Part shown: positions 53,827 through 62,559 of the stretch, one piece after another | How the letters are laid out: each line of letters begins with the position of its first letter | How positions within the stretch are numbered: position 1 is the first letter of the stretch | Assembly (NCBI RefSeq): GCF_004216715.1 | Contig: NZ_SGXG01000001.1 | Location: 620,001-684,000 of the forward strand | Length of the DNA stretch: 64,000 nucleotides | Direction: 5' to 3' | Source of the DNA: Cecembia calidifontis | GTDB lineage: Bacteria; Bacteroidota; Bacteroidia; Cytophagales; Cyclobacteriaceae | Position numbers and translations under genes: made by a program | The notes under the pieces: model-generated | Told to the model about the DNA's origin: nothing | Seen by the model: the letters and a program-made list of their open reading frames with translations, nothing else | The model's database searches: none

Positions 53827-54900
53827 ATGAGTTTATTCCATTTACAACATAAATTAGGCAGGATCATCAAGCGGGGGAATAAAGAGTTCCTATTCTTTAG
53901 CGGAACCGATTATCTTGGACTTGGATCCAGCTTTGAATTTGAAGACTTGGTGATTGAAGGCATTCAAAAACTGGGAATGAACCATGGGCTCAGCAGGATC
54001 AATAATGTAAGGTTTGACATCTACGATCAATTTGAAGGGTATTTTGCAGAAAAAGCCGGAGCTGAAAAAGCGCTTCTTTGGAGCAGTGGCTACCTCGCCG
54101 GATATGCCACTTTAAATTATCTTCTGGATAATACGGACTATATATTTATGGCTCCAGATACTCATCCGGCAATTCTACCAGATGAATTGACTCCGGACAG
54201 CTCCCAATCTTTCAAGGAATGGGCAGCTTATGTCCAGGAAACTTCAGAAACCCTCAAAGCACAACGGGTTTTGATCCTTGGCAATGCAGTGGATCCACTC
54301 AAGCCTGCCATTCATGATTATTCATGGATAGGAAATCTCTCTAGAAAACACCAGTACACTTTCCTATTGGATGACAGCCATGCCTTTGGTACAGTAGGAG
54401 AAAATCCTTTTGGTACCTATAACAGGTGGAAATTCCTTCCTGTTGAATTGTTGGTTTCAGGTTCGTTGGGCAAAGGACTGGGAATCCCTGCTGGAATTAC
54501 ATTAGGTCCCATTACCCCCATCATTGGGATGGCCAATAGAAGGATTTTTAGATCCTCTTCTCCACCTCCACAAGGTTATATTTGGGCATTTCTTCAGGCT
54601 GAAACCATCCTGAGAGAAAAATTTGAAAAACTGCACAAAAACCTGCATTACTTCAACTCCCTGATCAGGACTTTTGATACTATTGAAAGCCATTTGGGCT
54701 TTCCGGTATATTCATTTGAACAAAGGAAATGGGTAAGTCAGCTGGAGGAAGATGGGATAATCGTCAGTTCTTTTCCATACCCGGAACCTACCGATCCTTG
54801 GAGTAATAGAATTGTCATTACGGCAAGCCACGAGGAACAAGATTTGAACAGGTTATATGAAGCCCTTAAAAAAATTCAATCCCCTGTAAACTTGGGTTAG
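53827..54900 (+). CDS. PLP-dependent aminotransferase class I/II, KAPA-synthase-like
   Basis: 357 residues. Alpha-oxoamine synthase type: SGTDYLGLG, GMNHGLSRINN, ALLWSSGYLAGYATLNYL, LLDDSHAFGTVG and the PLP lysine in VSGSLGKGLGIPAG. Compared with BioF the lysine motif is atypical (SLGKGLG rather than TLSKALG), so the exact acyl-CoA and amino-acid substrates are uncertain. It is followed by the serine hydrolase gene after 39 bp. Confidence 0.84.
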   Translation: MSLFHLQHKLGRIIKRGNKEFLFFSGTDYLGLGSSFEFEDLVIEGIQKLGMNHGLSRINNVRFDIYDQFEGYFAEKAGAEKALLWSSGYLAGYATLNYLLDNTDYIFMAPDTHPAILPDELTPDSSQSFKEWAAYVQETSETLKAQRVLILGNAVDPLKPAIHDYSWIGNLSRKHQYTFLLDDSHAFGTVGENPFGTYNRWKFLPVELLVSGSLGKGLGIPAGITLGPITPIIGMANRRIFRSSSPPPQGYIWAFLQAETILREKFEKLHKNLHYFNSLIRTFDTIESHLGFPVYSFEQRKWVSQLEEDGIIVSSFPYPEPTDPWSNRIVITASHEEQDLNRLYEALKKIQSPVNLG

Positions 54901-54939
54901 ACCGATAAATGATGGAAAACCACCAACAAGTTTCATTAT

Positions 54940-56184
54940 ATGAATCTATTTAATCCGGCCAAGCTACTTGTCTTAATTATTCTGCTTGCTTTTTCTTCCT
55001 GTAAGCATCACCAACCCAATCCTTTTGAAAATATCCCGGATAAATATGGGATATTGAAGCAGGTATTGATGCATCCTGAAAAATACCAGGTCCAGATCAT
55101 ATATACCCAGATTGACCGGGATCAAAACAACAAGCCCCGATTTACCGATTTCAATTACCGATTGGATAATGAAGTTTATTTTTATCCCGCTTCAACTGTA
55201 AAATTACCTGTTGCCATCCTTGCTCTCGAATGGCTCAACGAACAAAATGTGGCAGGCCTTAACAAAGAGAGCATCATGCTGACAGATTCGGTCCGGCCTT
55301 CCCAGCTTCCTGCGCATTATGACAGTAGCGCTGCCAATAACCTCCCTAGCATAGGCCATTACATCAAAAAAATCTTGCTGGTAAGTGACAATGATGCTTA
55401 CAACAGATTATATGAACTGCTGGGCCAAGATTACATCAATAGGAAAATGAAAGAAAAAGGCATGACACATACCATCATCAACCACCGATTGAGCATGCCG
55501 ATGAGTGAAGAAGAAAACAGGCACTTCAATCCTATCACTTTCAAAAATGATCAGGGAAAAGTTATCTTGACAATACCATCAAGAGAAACCAGCAGCATTT
55601 ATGCCAACCAAGACCATCCAAGCATTGGAAAGGCTTATTTTAGCCAAGGAGAGCTTATCAATCAAGCTATGGATTTTACATTCAAAAATAAGTTTTCTCT
55701 TTCCGATTTGCATGGTACTGTTGAAAGGATCATTTTTCCGGAGAACTTTGAGCCAAACCAAAGATTTCAGATAAGTTCTGATGATCGGGATTTTATTTTA
55801 AAATACATGTCCATGCTCCCAGGGGAAAGCGATTTTCCCAAATATGAATTACCCGACTATTATGACAGCTACTCCAAATTTTTCAAATTCGGAACAGACC
55901 AAAGTCCAATCCCACCACAATTCAGGATATTCAATAAAACCGGAAATGCATATGGACATCTCTTGGATGGGTCTTATTTTGTAGACTTTGACAATGGGGT
56001 TGAATTTTTTGTTTCTGCTGTCATTTATACCAATGAAAATGAAATCCTGAATGACAACCAGTATGAGTATGATGAAATAGCCTTCCCATTTTTCGCAGAA
56101 TTGGGTGAATACTTATATCAGTTAGAATTGAAAAGGAAAAAAATGAGAAAACCTGATTTATCTGAATTTAAAATCAAATATTAA
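54940..56184 (+). CDS. lipoprotein with class A beta-lactamase-like serine hydrolase fold
   Basis: 414 residues with a lipoprotein signal (AKLLVLIILLAFSSC). The three active-site motifs of penicillin-binding serine hydrolases are visible: Ser85-Thr-Val-Lys88 (ASTVKLP), Ser149-Asp-Asn151 (LVSDNDAYN) and Lys333-Thr-Gly (NKTGNAYG). No Glu166-type loop was identified, so resistance activity is not implied. Its last codons and stop were duplicated by the insertion of the IS4-group element, and its terminator now lies about 3 kb away. Confidence 0.83.
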   Translation: MNLFNPAKLLVLIILLAFSSCKHHQPNPFENIPDKYGILKQVLMHPEKYQVQIIYTQIDRDQNNKPRFTDFNYRLDNEVYFYPASTVKLPVAILALEWLNEQNVAGLNKESIMLTDSVRPSQLPAHYDSSAANNLPSIGHYIKKILLVSDNDAYNRLYELLGQDYINRKMKEKGMTHTIINHRLSMPMSEEENRHFNPITFKNDQGKVILTIPSRETSSIYANQDHPSIGKAYFSQGELINQAMDFTFKNKFSLSDLHGTVERIIFPENFEPNQRFQISSDDRDFILKYMSMLPGESDFPKYELPDYYDSYSKFFKFGTDQSPIPPQFRIFNKTGNAYGHLLDGSYFVDFDNGVEFFVSAVIYTNENEILNDNQYEYDEIAFPFFAELGEYLYQLELKRKKMRKPDLSEFKIKY

Positions 56185-56207
56185 TGCCGTTAAGTTAAGG
56201 AATGTGA

Positions 56208-56309
56208 TTAAATAGATTTGTAATTCATTGAGTATTTCAGTTTAGCTCTGAATTTCCGCTTGAATACCTGGTTTCTTCTTGAATATTCTATTTTGGAAGC
56301 GATTTTATT
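56208..56309 (-). pseudogene. displaced 3' end of the IS4-group transposase
   Basis: Reading on the minus strand from the inner element, 33 codons remain in the frame that the 5' part leaves at the duplication (NKIASKIEYSRRNQVF ... KYSMNYKSI, then TAA at 56208-56210). The ending MNYKSI is like the tails of IS4-family transposases. Confidence 0.85.
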
Positions 56310-56547
56310 TACATCCTAAAATCCGCAGGATTTTAGTTTGGAGATTTGAATCTGCTTGTTTGTGTTCATTTTTGGTCTAGTTCGGGAATTTCTTCCCTTT
56401 GATTGAAGAGTGTTCATAGTTTTGAGACAATGGATTTTAGGTTTGAGGATAAAATGGACGGTTTTTTTCCTCAATTTTAATGGAAAAGGCATACCTCTTC
56501 CCTGTAAATCTTTATTTTTTGAGCTCCTGAGGGGTTTTTATCTGAAT

Positions 56548-57855
56548 TTAGTTCAAAATCGGCTTGTAATCCTTACTCGTGAACAGTTTGAGCACTTCTC
56601 TTCTTCCCGTTCTTATCCACTTGGCTGAAACAGTGATAAATCTGAAGATAAACTTCTTGAGCCTGTCGGTAGGCTTAAGCCAATCAACTTTTCTGGAATA
56701 CTCTCCAATGATATAGGTGTAAAAATTGGCATACATAGCCGTCATAAGCATAAAGGAGGTATTCTCTGCAAGGAACGAACAGGGCAACTTAGACCAGCCA
56801 AAGTCATTGTTGAGTACATCAAACAAGCGTTCGCTTGCACCCCGGGCGTTATAAAACCTTACAACAGCTTCATTGGACGATGTATGTTCATTGGTCAGAA
56901 TAGCCCTGTAAGTAAATGCATCTCCACTAAACACATCTGCCTGCCCGTCTTTACGCCTGATTCTGGTAATGACCAGCCTGTAAGACCTGTCTTTACCGAA
57001 AGGTTTGTAGTCGGATAGGTCAGTAACTTCCATTTCCTGTACACCCAAACGTATTTTCTGCCACTTCTCAGGGGCTATACTTCCAAGGATATTATCCAGT
57101 TTGGCACATCTGTTTGCCCGTATATAAAAGCTTTCGGTATGTGCTTCCAGTGTGCGGAGAACTTCTTCCTGATAGGATGCTGAATCGGCTCTGAACCTTC
57201 CGATACGGATATTTTCATTGGTAAGCTGCCCAAACATGCGTGTAAGTGTATCAGCCTGCAAATATTTGGCCTGACTGTTGCCATTTCTGCCCTCTACGTA
57301 CACAGGAATGGCCTGTGAAAATTCAGGATGTGCTATGGAAGCTACACCTGGCTGATATCCATAGACGTGTTTATATGTCTTTTTTGAATCGTACTTTTCA
57401 GTTGGAATGACGGTGTTGTCATAATCGAGGTCGTAAGCAACACCTGACTTGAGTAATCCGGTCTTACAAGCTGATTTTAACAACAAGCTGTTGAGTTTTC
57501 CATTGATATTAAATTCATGGCTTACTCCACTGGACGGATTTATAAAGAGTTCTGTATCAACAGCAAGCTCTTTGATACCTCTCAGAATTGTATCGGCACT
57601 GCATACTGAAAATGAAGGGACCTGTTCAAGTGCGTCTCTCAAGTGAACATTGATATCTTCAGTACAGTCGCCACCATTAAAGAAAATAGCCATATGATTG
57701 GCGAAAATGTCACTGTATGAAAACCCTCCCCTTAAGGCTCTAACCCCCAATTGATTATCAATGAGTTCTGGGAGACCAGAATTTTTGAAAGAGTTAAAAA
57801 CAAAATTAAAACCTCCGAAAGGTGTGATTTTTTCTGTCGAATTCGTAATTTTCAT
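56548..57855 (-). CDS. IS1380-family transposase
   Basis: 435 residues. The family pattern is clear: GGFNFVFNSFKNSGLPELID, YDLDYDNTVIPTEKYDSKK (first Asp region), FRADSASYQEEV (second Asp) and YNARGASERLFDVLNNDFGW (Glu region). Full length with an ordinary end. Confidence 0.93.
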   Translation of the reverse strand: MKITNSTEKITPFGGFNFVFNSFKNSGLPELIDNQLGVRALRGGFSYSDIFANHMAIFFNGGDCTEDINVHLRDALEQVPSFSVCSADTILRGIKELAVDTELFINPSSGVSHEFNINGKLNSLLLKSACKTGLLKSGVAYDLDYDNTVIPTEKYDSKKTYKHVYGYQPGVASIAHPEFSQAIPVYVEGRNGNSQAKYLQADTLTRMFGQLTNENIRIGRFRADSASYQEEVLRTLEAHTESFYIRANRCAKLDNILGSIAPEKWQKIRLGVQEMEVTDLSDYKPFGKDRSYRLVITRIRRKDGQADVFSGDAFTYRAILTNEHTSSNEAVVRFYNARGASERLFDVLNNDFGWSKLPCSFLAENTSFMLMTAMYANFYTYIIGEYSRKVDWLKPTDRLKKFIFRFITVSAKWIRTGRREVLKLFTSKDYKPILN

Positions 57856-57903
57856 ACCGCTTATCTAGTTTGAGTGGTATCATCTAAATAAGTGAAAAAA
57901 AAC

Positions 57904-57956
57904 GAGCCGGAAAAGCCTGAATTGAATAAATTCAGCCACTTTTTCGGCTTTTTTTA
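57904..57956. other. long bidirectional hairpin in front of the IS1380 transposase
   Basis: GAGCCGGAAAAG...CTTTTTCGGC with an inner stem CTGAATT/AATTCAG and T runs on both strands; it lies between the element end and the transposase start. Confidence 0.8.
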
Positions 57957-57972
57957 AATCCGCCCTGCGGAT

Positions 57973-59079
57973 TTAAGGTACATATTTCTGGATAATCTCC
58001 TCTAATTCACCACTTAAATCTGTGATTTTCAGAATCAGGGATTTTGTTTTTGACAGTGCATAAGTTTTATTGATTATCAAGGTCCTTGCTGACTTTGATG
58101 TCCGTCCTGTTTTGGTCTTTGGCTCCACATCATAGCAAAGAATATTGCAGAGTGATATGATCAGGGTCTTGGCATAGAAGTCCTGCTGGACCGCCCATGC
58201 TGTTTTGCCGGAAAAATCAGATACTTCAAGTCTTGATTTGATCAGTTTATATGCTTCTTCTATTCCCCATCTCTGTTTGTACAGGTTTATTAGAGAGGAA
58301 GCTGTATATTTTTTCCTGTCCAGCAGCGAAGTTGCATATATTGATATCTTACCCTTCTTATTCTTTTTCTTGATCAGTCTTACGGTCATGGTTTGGGATA
58401 ACGAGGGATACTTTTCAAGCAGCCAACCGTATTTTGGAGGGAGTATTAATGTATATTCCGCATCAGTGGAACTGCTCAGGGAAAAATCCTCGACACAATT
58501 CCACCAATTGTCCTTCATCCTAAAAAGAAAATCGGCCCCCTTTCCTTTCAGCTCGAAAAAAAGTCTCAGTGATGCATAATACCTGTCGCACACAAGAAGA
58601 TCCCCTTCTTTAATATGTCCAAGATGGGCATGACATAGGGTGGCTTCGGAAGTGGTGTAGCTTTCCATACCGGCATCCAGTACTAGGCCGTTGTAAACAT
58701 CATACAGGTAAGATATCCTGCTCATGTAATGTCCTGCATCCGCATTGGGCCCAAAACCATGATAGCTGAACTTCTCTGACATGGAGGGATGATCTGGGAG
58801 TTCAAGCGTTGAACCATCAACAGAAAGCACCCTATGACCCTTCCATTTCTTGAACTTTGCATGTTCGTAAAAAAGACTGCAGATCAAACTGTTAAGCTTT
58901 TTGAAAACTGTATAGCACAGTTTTTTCCTGGCCTGGGTAAATGCACTTTTAGTGGGCGATAAGAAAGATTCCCCAAAAAACTCTTCAAGGCAGATATTAA
59001 GTCCTTTGTTGCTCTTTGACAAAATAAAAAGCACAAGAACTTCAAAAGAAAAGAAACGGTCACGAAGAAAATCTTTCAC
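57973..59079 (-). pseudogene. IS4-group transposase truncated by the IS1380-family element
   Basis: 368 residues as read, the last (Pro) and the stop being supplied by the IS1380-family end. The DDE core is present: VLSVDGSTLELP, LLVCDRYYASLRL and the Y-(2)R-(3)E-(6)K type YKQRWGIEEAYKLIKSRLE (given in part). The original protein was about 400 residues. The frame is open upstream of the first start (GTG at 59079) to a TAG, so the true start may be further upstream. Loss of 33 C-terminal residues probably inactivates it, though this is not certain. Confidence 0.87.
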
Positions 59080-59150
59080 CGAAGTCCTACTTTCGATGAT
59101 AAATTTTTCATAACTTAGTTTTAACTTGAATTCATTTACAATTAAAGTTT

Positions 59151-59186
59151 TAAGGCTTCCAGCACTCCCTGCTTTCGGAAGCCTTA
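59151..59186. other. hairpin upstream of the IS4-group transposase
   Basis: TAAGGCTTCC pairs with GGAAGCCTTA, with an inner AGCA/TGCT stem, inside the right arm of the outer element. Confidence 0.8.
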
Positions 59187-59260
59187 TTTTATACCTCTAA
59201 TATAATGAATTTCACTCAAATAACCACTAACTAAACGGCATTAAATCAAATATTAAAATC

Positions 59261-59286
59261 AAAAAGCCATCCAAAAGGATGGCTTT
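59261..59286. terminator. bidirectional terminator, originally shared by the serine hydrolase and HisA-like genes
   Basis: AAAGCCATCC pairs with GGATGGCTTT over AAAA. It now follows the IS4-group element. Confidence 0.8.
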
Positions 59287-59287
59287 A

Positions 59288-60031
59288 CTATTCCTGACCA
59301 TGTTCGGCCATAAATTTATCGAGATCCTTTAAGGTAATTATTCCCTCGTAATAAGCCCTTCCAAATACCACAGCGGTAACTCCCATATCCTTCAATCGCT
59401 TGAAGTCATCAATATTTCTTACCCCCCCACTAGCAGCCAAATGAATATTAGGGAATTTATCAATGATTTCCTGATACAGTTCAAAGTTCGGCCCCTCCAT
59501 TACACCATCCCGGGTCACATCAGAACATTTCAAGTATTTCAGACCTCTGTCATAAAAAAACTCTATATGGTCAAACAAATCAATTTCGGTCTTTTTGGTC
59601 CATCCTCTCACCTTGATTTTGTGATCCGCAGGATTGGTATCAGCAGCGAGAAAGATTTTTTCCCTTCCATAAGACATGATCCATTGGGCAAATCTCTCTG
59701 GATACAAGGCAGCGACTGAAGCGGCAGTTATAGAAAAGGCTCCAAACTCAAAACATTTCAGAACATCTCCATCCGTAGAAACCCCTCCTGTAAAGTCAAC
59801 CTTTAAGTTGGTATAGCCTGCTATGGCCTCCAAGATGTGGTAGTTTTTAGGTTCCCCTCTCCTGGCCCCATCCAAATCCACTAAATGCAACCATCTTATT
59901 CCGTGATCTTCAAATGCTTGTGCTATCTCTAAGGGATTATTGGAAATAACTTCTTGGGTAGTAAAATCACCTCTTTTTAAACGGACACACTTTCCGTCTA
60001 TCAACCAAATGGATGGAATCAGATCAAACAT
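59288..60031 (-). CDS. HisA-like TIM-barrel protein with altered active site
   Basis: 247 residues. Overall HisA pattern: LIDGKCVRLKRGD, LHLVDLDGARRG, LKCSDVTRDGVMEGPN, LAASGGVRNIDDF and VVFGRAYYEGIITLKDL. In characterised HisA proteins the first strand reads PAxDLIDG, with the catalytic Asp; here it is PSIWLIDG, so that Asp is Trp. The usual QVGGGVR phosphate loop is DFTGGVS. The second catalytic Asp (LAADTNP) and the Thr/Ser region remain. It stands alone with no other his genes nearby. Possibly a paralogue with a different role; it may also be the organism's true HisA if the family tolerates this. Confidence 0.75.
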   Translation of the reverse strand: MFDLIPSIWLIDGKCVRLKRGDFTTQEVISNNPLEIAQAFEDHGIRWLHLVDLDGARRGEPKNYHILEAIAGYTNLKVDFTGGVSTDGDVLKCFEFGAFSITAASVAALYPERFAQWIMSYGREKIFLAADTNPADHKIKVRGWTKKTEIDLFDHIEFFYDRGLKYLKCSDVTRDGVMEGPNFELYQEIIDKFPNIHLAASGGVRNIDDFKRLKDMGVTAVVFGRAYYEGIITLKDLDKFMAEHGQE

Positions 60032-60172
60032 ATTAAAGAATTTAGCTTTTCAGTATTTACGGCTCTTAAGGATTTAATCCTTTGGAAGTATGAAATACTA
60101 AATATAGTAAAGGAAAGCAGGTATTGTACATTTTGGTAAAAAAAAATCAATACCGTCCTAAATAAAATATGA

Positions 60173-60232
60173 GAGGTCTGGTTTTTTGCCCAAAATAGCT
60201 ATTTTGGGTTTGCACCAAAAAACATAAACCTC
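60173..60232 (+). other. long hairpin directly before the transposase start
   Basis: GAGGT...ACCTC outer stem and a perfect 20-nt palindrome CCCAAAATAGCTATTTTGGG at 60189-60208. The hairpin ends 2 nt before the ATG, so it would also hide the ribosome-binding region in transcripts that include it. Confidence 0.85.
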
Positions 60233-60234
60233 CC

Positions 60235-61416
60235 ATGAGTAATATTACATTGTTTTCTCAGATTATTAAAAAAATCGAGCGTTCAATTTTCAAGAAACTG
60301 GTTGAAGAGAAGCAAACGGACAAGGGCTGCAAAGGCTTTGACAGCTGGACGCATTTGGTTTCCATGCTTTTTTGCCATTTTGCCAAAAGTACTTCTGTAA
60401 GGGATATTTCAAACGGCCTGCGTTCGGCCACGGGGAACCTCAACCATCTGGGGATTGCCAAGGCACCATCCAAGTCCAGTATCAGTTATCAGAACAAGCG
60501 CAGGGACTCTGACCTGTTCAAGGAGCTGTATTACGGGCTTCTGAAGCATTTAGGACAGCAGGCGTCCCTGAGCAGGGTAAAACTACGGATCAAGGCTCCC
60601 GTCTATCTGCTCGACTCCACGGTGGTAAGTCTTTGCCTTTCGATGTTTGACTGGGCAACCTTCAGGACCAAAAAGGGTGCTGTAAAGATGCATACGCTTC
60701 TGGACTATGACGGGAAACTCCCTGTTTATGTGAATATTACAGAAGGAAGTATGGCAGACAATAAAGGCGCTTATGATATTCCTTTGGAGAAAGGATCCGT
60801 TATAGTGGCGGACCGCTATTACAATGACTTTCCGATGCTCAACATTTGGGACAGCAAGGGGGTCTTTTTCGTCATAAGGCACAAGGATAACCTTAAGTTC
60901 AGCACAATCAATGAACGTCGACTCCCTGAAAATACTGCACAGGAAGTACTGATAGACGAAGAAATTGAACTGGTAAACCCGCAGTCAAAAGTGAAGTACC
61001 CCGGAAAACTCAGAAGAGTGGCTGTATGGGACGAAAAAAACCGACAGACCGTCGAACTGATTACCAATAACTTCAAATGGTCAGCAAAGACAATCGGTGA
61101 TCTTTACCGGTGCCGATGGGAGATTGAGATCTTCTTCAGGGACATCAAGCAGTTACTCCATATCAAAACCTTTATCGGAACATCGAAAAATGCCGTGATG
61201 ATCCAGATATGGACCGCGCTGATCACCATTCTGCTCCTAAAAGTGATGAAGGCAACCGCTAAATTCGGATGGCATCTGTCCAATCTGGTTGCATTTATCA
61301 GACTGAACATATTCGTTAAAATAGAGCTGCAAAAGTGGCTGGACAAACCCTTTGAAGACCATGAAAAACCTCCTCAAAAAAGCCAACAGGGGGTTCTATT
61401 TCCGGATTACAGATAA
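60235..61416 (+). CDS. IS4-family transposase
   Basis: 393 residues. DUF4372-like N-terminus (LFSQIIKKIERSIFKKLVEE), then the DDE core: VYLLDSTVVSLCL, VIVADRYYNDFPML and YRCRWEIEIFFRDIKQLLHI. Same broad subgroup as the transposase at 40727 but clearly a different element. Appears complete. Confidence 0.93.
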   Translation: MSNITLFSQIIKKIERSIFKKLVEEKQTDKGCKGFDSWTHLVSMLFCHFAKSTSVRDISNGLRSATGNLNHLGIAKAPSKSSISYQNKRRDSDLFKELYYGLLKHLGQQASLSRVKLRIKAPVYLLDSTVVSLCLSMFDWATFRTKKGAVKMHTLLDYDGKLPVYVNITEGSMADNKGAYDIPLEKGSVIVADRYYNDFPMLNIWDSKGVFFVIRHKDNLKFSTINERRLPENTAQEVLIDEEIELVNPQSKVKYPGKLRRVAVWDEKNRQTVELITNNFKWSAKTIGDLYRCRWEIEIFFRDIKQLLHIKTFIGTSKNAVMIQIWTALITILLLKVMKATAKFGWHLSNLVAFIRLNIFVKIELQKWLDKPFEDHEKPPQKSQQGVLFPDYR

Positions 61417-61527
61417 AATCACAATAGAAATTGCAGAAACACAGCTAAACATCTGTCTTGTAAATTATTTAGGACAGCATTGAAAAAAAATAACCCAACT
61501 CTAGTGAAACTTTGAAACAATCAAGTA

Positions 61528-62559
61528 TTAATATAATAAACGCCCAATTTTCCCATTAGGACCTGAAGCCCAAACACTGCTAAAGGATTTATCCACAAAG
61601 ACTGCATGAAATGCTTCATCCGAAAACTTTTCCCAATCCATTCCTGAATTTTTCGAAAAATCAGTTCCATTCGGTCCGACAGTGATCAGCCAATGATGAA
61701 AAGGAAAATAGGCGACACCTGAACGGTATCCTGAAGGCAATTTACCGGTTATCAAAGCCCAATCCATTCCATTATGCAGCGAAATGATGGCGTTTTTCTC
61801 GGCAAGGTCAGGTTGTAGGTAATCTCCACCAACCCCTATCAATAAATTATCATCGACCCTTGTCAATGAAAATATACCTTGGGATTTTTCTCCCTGAAGA
61901 ATTGGGGTTCCAAATTCTTCCCATCTGATCCCTCCATCAGAAGAATAGAAGATATAACTCTCAATGCCTCCGCTGGCAAACCAAATCTCATCTTCATCCA
62001 CAATAATTCCTGAGCCACTTGCAGCAAATGATCCACTACCTTTTTGTGCTTTTGGGCTTGTTTCCAAAATCTCCCAATGCTTACCTGAATCTCGTGAAAC
62101 CAAAATTTTCCATCTCCCTCCAACCTCATCTCCAATGACATAACCATGAGTTTTGAAAAAAGCCATCCCATCAAAAAAATCATCATTACTGCCTCTATAA
62201 ACCTCTTGCCAAGATTTGCCTCCATCCTCAGTCCTGTAAATCACGGCAGGTTGGCCTGAGGACATGGCAACTGCTGTAGAGGCATCAAATCCTTCTATAT
62301 CTCTAAAGTCCACCGAATCCATTCCTGCAATCACACCATGTTCCCAAGACTGTCCTGCATCCAAAGTACGAAGCCAGGTTCCATTGGATCCGGAAGCCCA
62401 AATAATCCTTTCGGTTAATGGAGAAAGCCCCCTTAAGGAGGTGGTGACAGGTGTTTCTATCACCTCCCAGCCTTTAGGCTTTTCAATCTTTTGTCTTTTT
62501 TCTCCAGCACTACAGGAATAAAAAAGAAATAGGAACAACAGTAAGTAAACTAAGCGCAT
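61528..62559 (-). CDS. YCF48/Hcf136-like beta-propeller lipoprotein
   Basis: 343 residues with a lipoprotein signal (LVYLLLFLFLFYSC). Repeated propeller-blade motifs with Asp-box-like turns (TLDAGQSWEHG, TEDGGKSWQEVY, SRDSGKHWEIL, SSDGGIRWEEF, NSGMDWEKF). Such proteins are often annotated as glycosyl hydrolase or photosystem assembly-like, but the shared element is only the fold. It overlaps the upstream TIM-barrel gene by one base (TAATG), so it is in the same operon. Confidence 0.82.
   Translation of the reverse strand: MRLVYLLLFLFLFYSCSAGEKRQKIEKPKGWEVIETPVTTSLRGLSPLTERIIWASGSNGTWLRTLDAGQSWEHGVIAGMDSVDFRDIEGFDASTAVAMSSGQPAVIYRTEDGGKSWQEVYRGSNDDFFDGMAFFKTHGYVIGDEVGGRWKILVSRDSGKHWEILETSPKAQKGSGSFAASGSGIIVDEDEIWFASGGIESYIFYSSDGGIRWEEFGTPILQGEKSQGIFSLTRVDDNLLIGVGGDYLQPDLAEKNAIISLHNGMDWALITGKLPSGYRSGVAYFPFHHWLITVGPNGTDFSKNSGMDWEKFSDEAFHAVFVDKSFSSVWASGPNGKIGRLLY

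Larger units (their letters stand above)
56315..57978. mobile_element. IS1380-family insertion sequence
   Basis: 1664 bp with inverted ends CCT(A/T)AAATCCGCAGG at 56315-56329 and 57964-57978 and an intact transposase. It sits inside the IS4-group transposase gene. The stretch 56330-56547 behind the transposase holds no other gene I can support. Confidence 0.9.
56310..57983. repeat. 5-bp target-site duplication pair (TACAT) of the IS1380-family element
   Basis: TACAT at 56310-56314 and 57979-57983 directly outside the IS1380-family ends. Confidence 0.85.
56183..59242. mobile_element. IS4-group insertion sequence, interrupted
   Basis: Inverted ends AATGCCGTT(A/T)AGTTA at 56183-56197 and 59228-59242; these resemble the ends of IS4 itself (TAATGCCG...CAGTTAAGG). 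Without the inner element and one copy of its duplication it is about 1391 bp, the usual IS4 size. The transposase is cut near its 3' end by the IS1380-family element. Confidence 0.88.
56171..59254. repeat. 12-bp target-site duplication pair (AAATCAAATATT) of the outer IS4-group element
   Basis: AAATCAAATATT at 56171-56182 and 59243-59254, abutting the ends AATGCCGTT. Because the ends share AT-rich bases, the duplication could be scored as 10-12 bp. Confidence 0.85.
60148..61482. mobile_element. IS4-family insertion sequence (second)
   Basis: 1335 bp with inverted ends CAAT(A/G)C(C/T)GTCCTAAATAA at 60148-60165 and 61465-61482 and one intact transposase on the plus strand. Confidence 0.9.
60139..61491. 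repeat. 9-bp target-site duplication pair (AAAAAAAAT)
   Basis: AAAAAAAAT at 60139-60147 and 61483-61491, abutting the element ends. Low complexity makes chance more likely than usual, but the length equals that of the related IS4-family element at 40637. Confidence 0.7.

Noticed and set aside
56410..56628. Plus-strand 72-residue ORF in the IS1380-family element
   Set aside because: It starts in the non-coding tail and runs antisense to the transposase end; no supporting features.
59430..59438. Run of seven C inside the HisA-like gene as a contingency tract
   Set aside because: The frame is intact through the run and the run is short.
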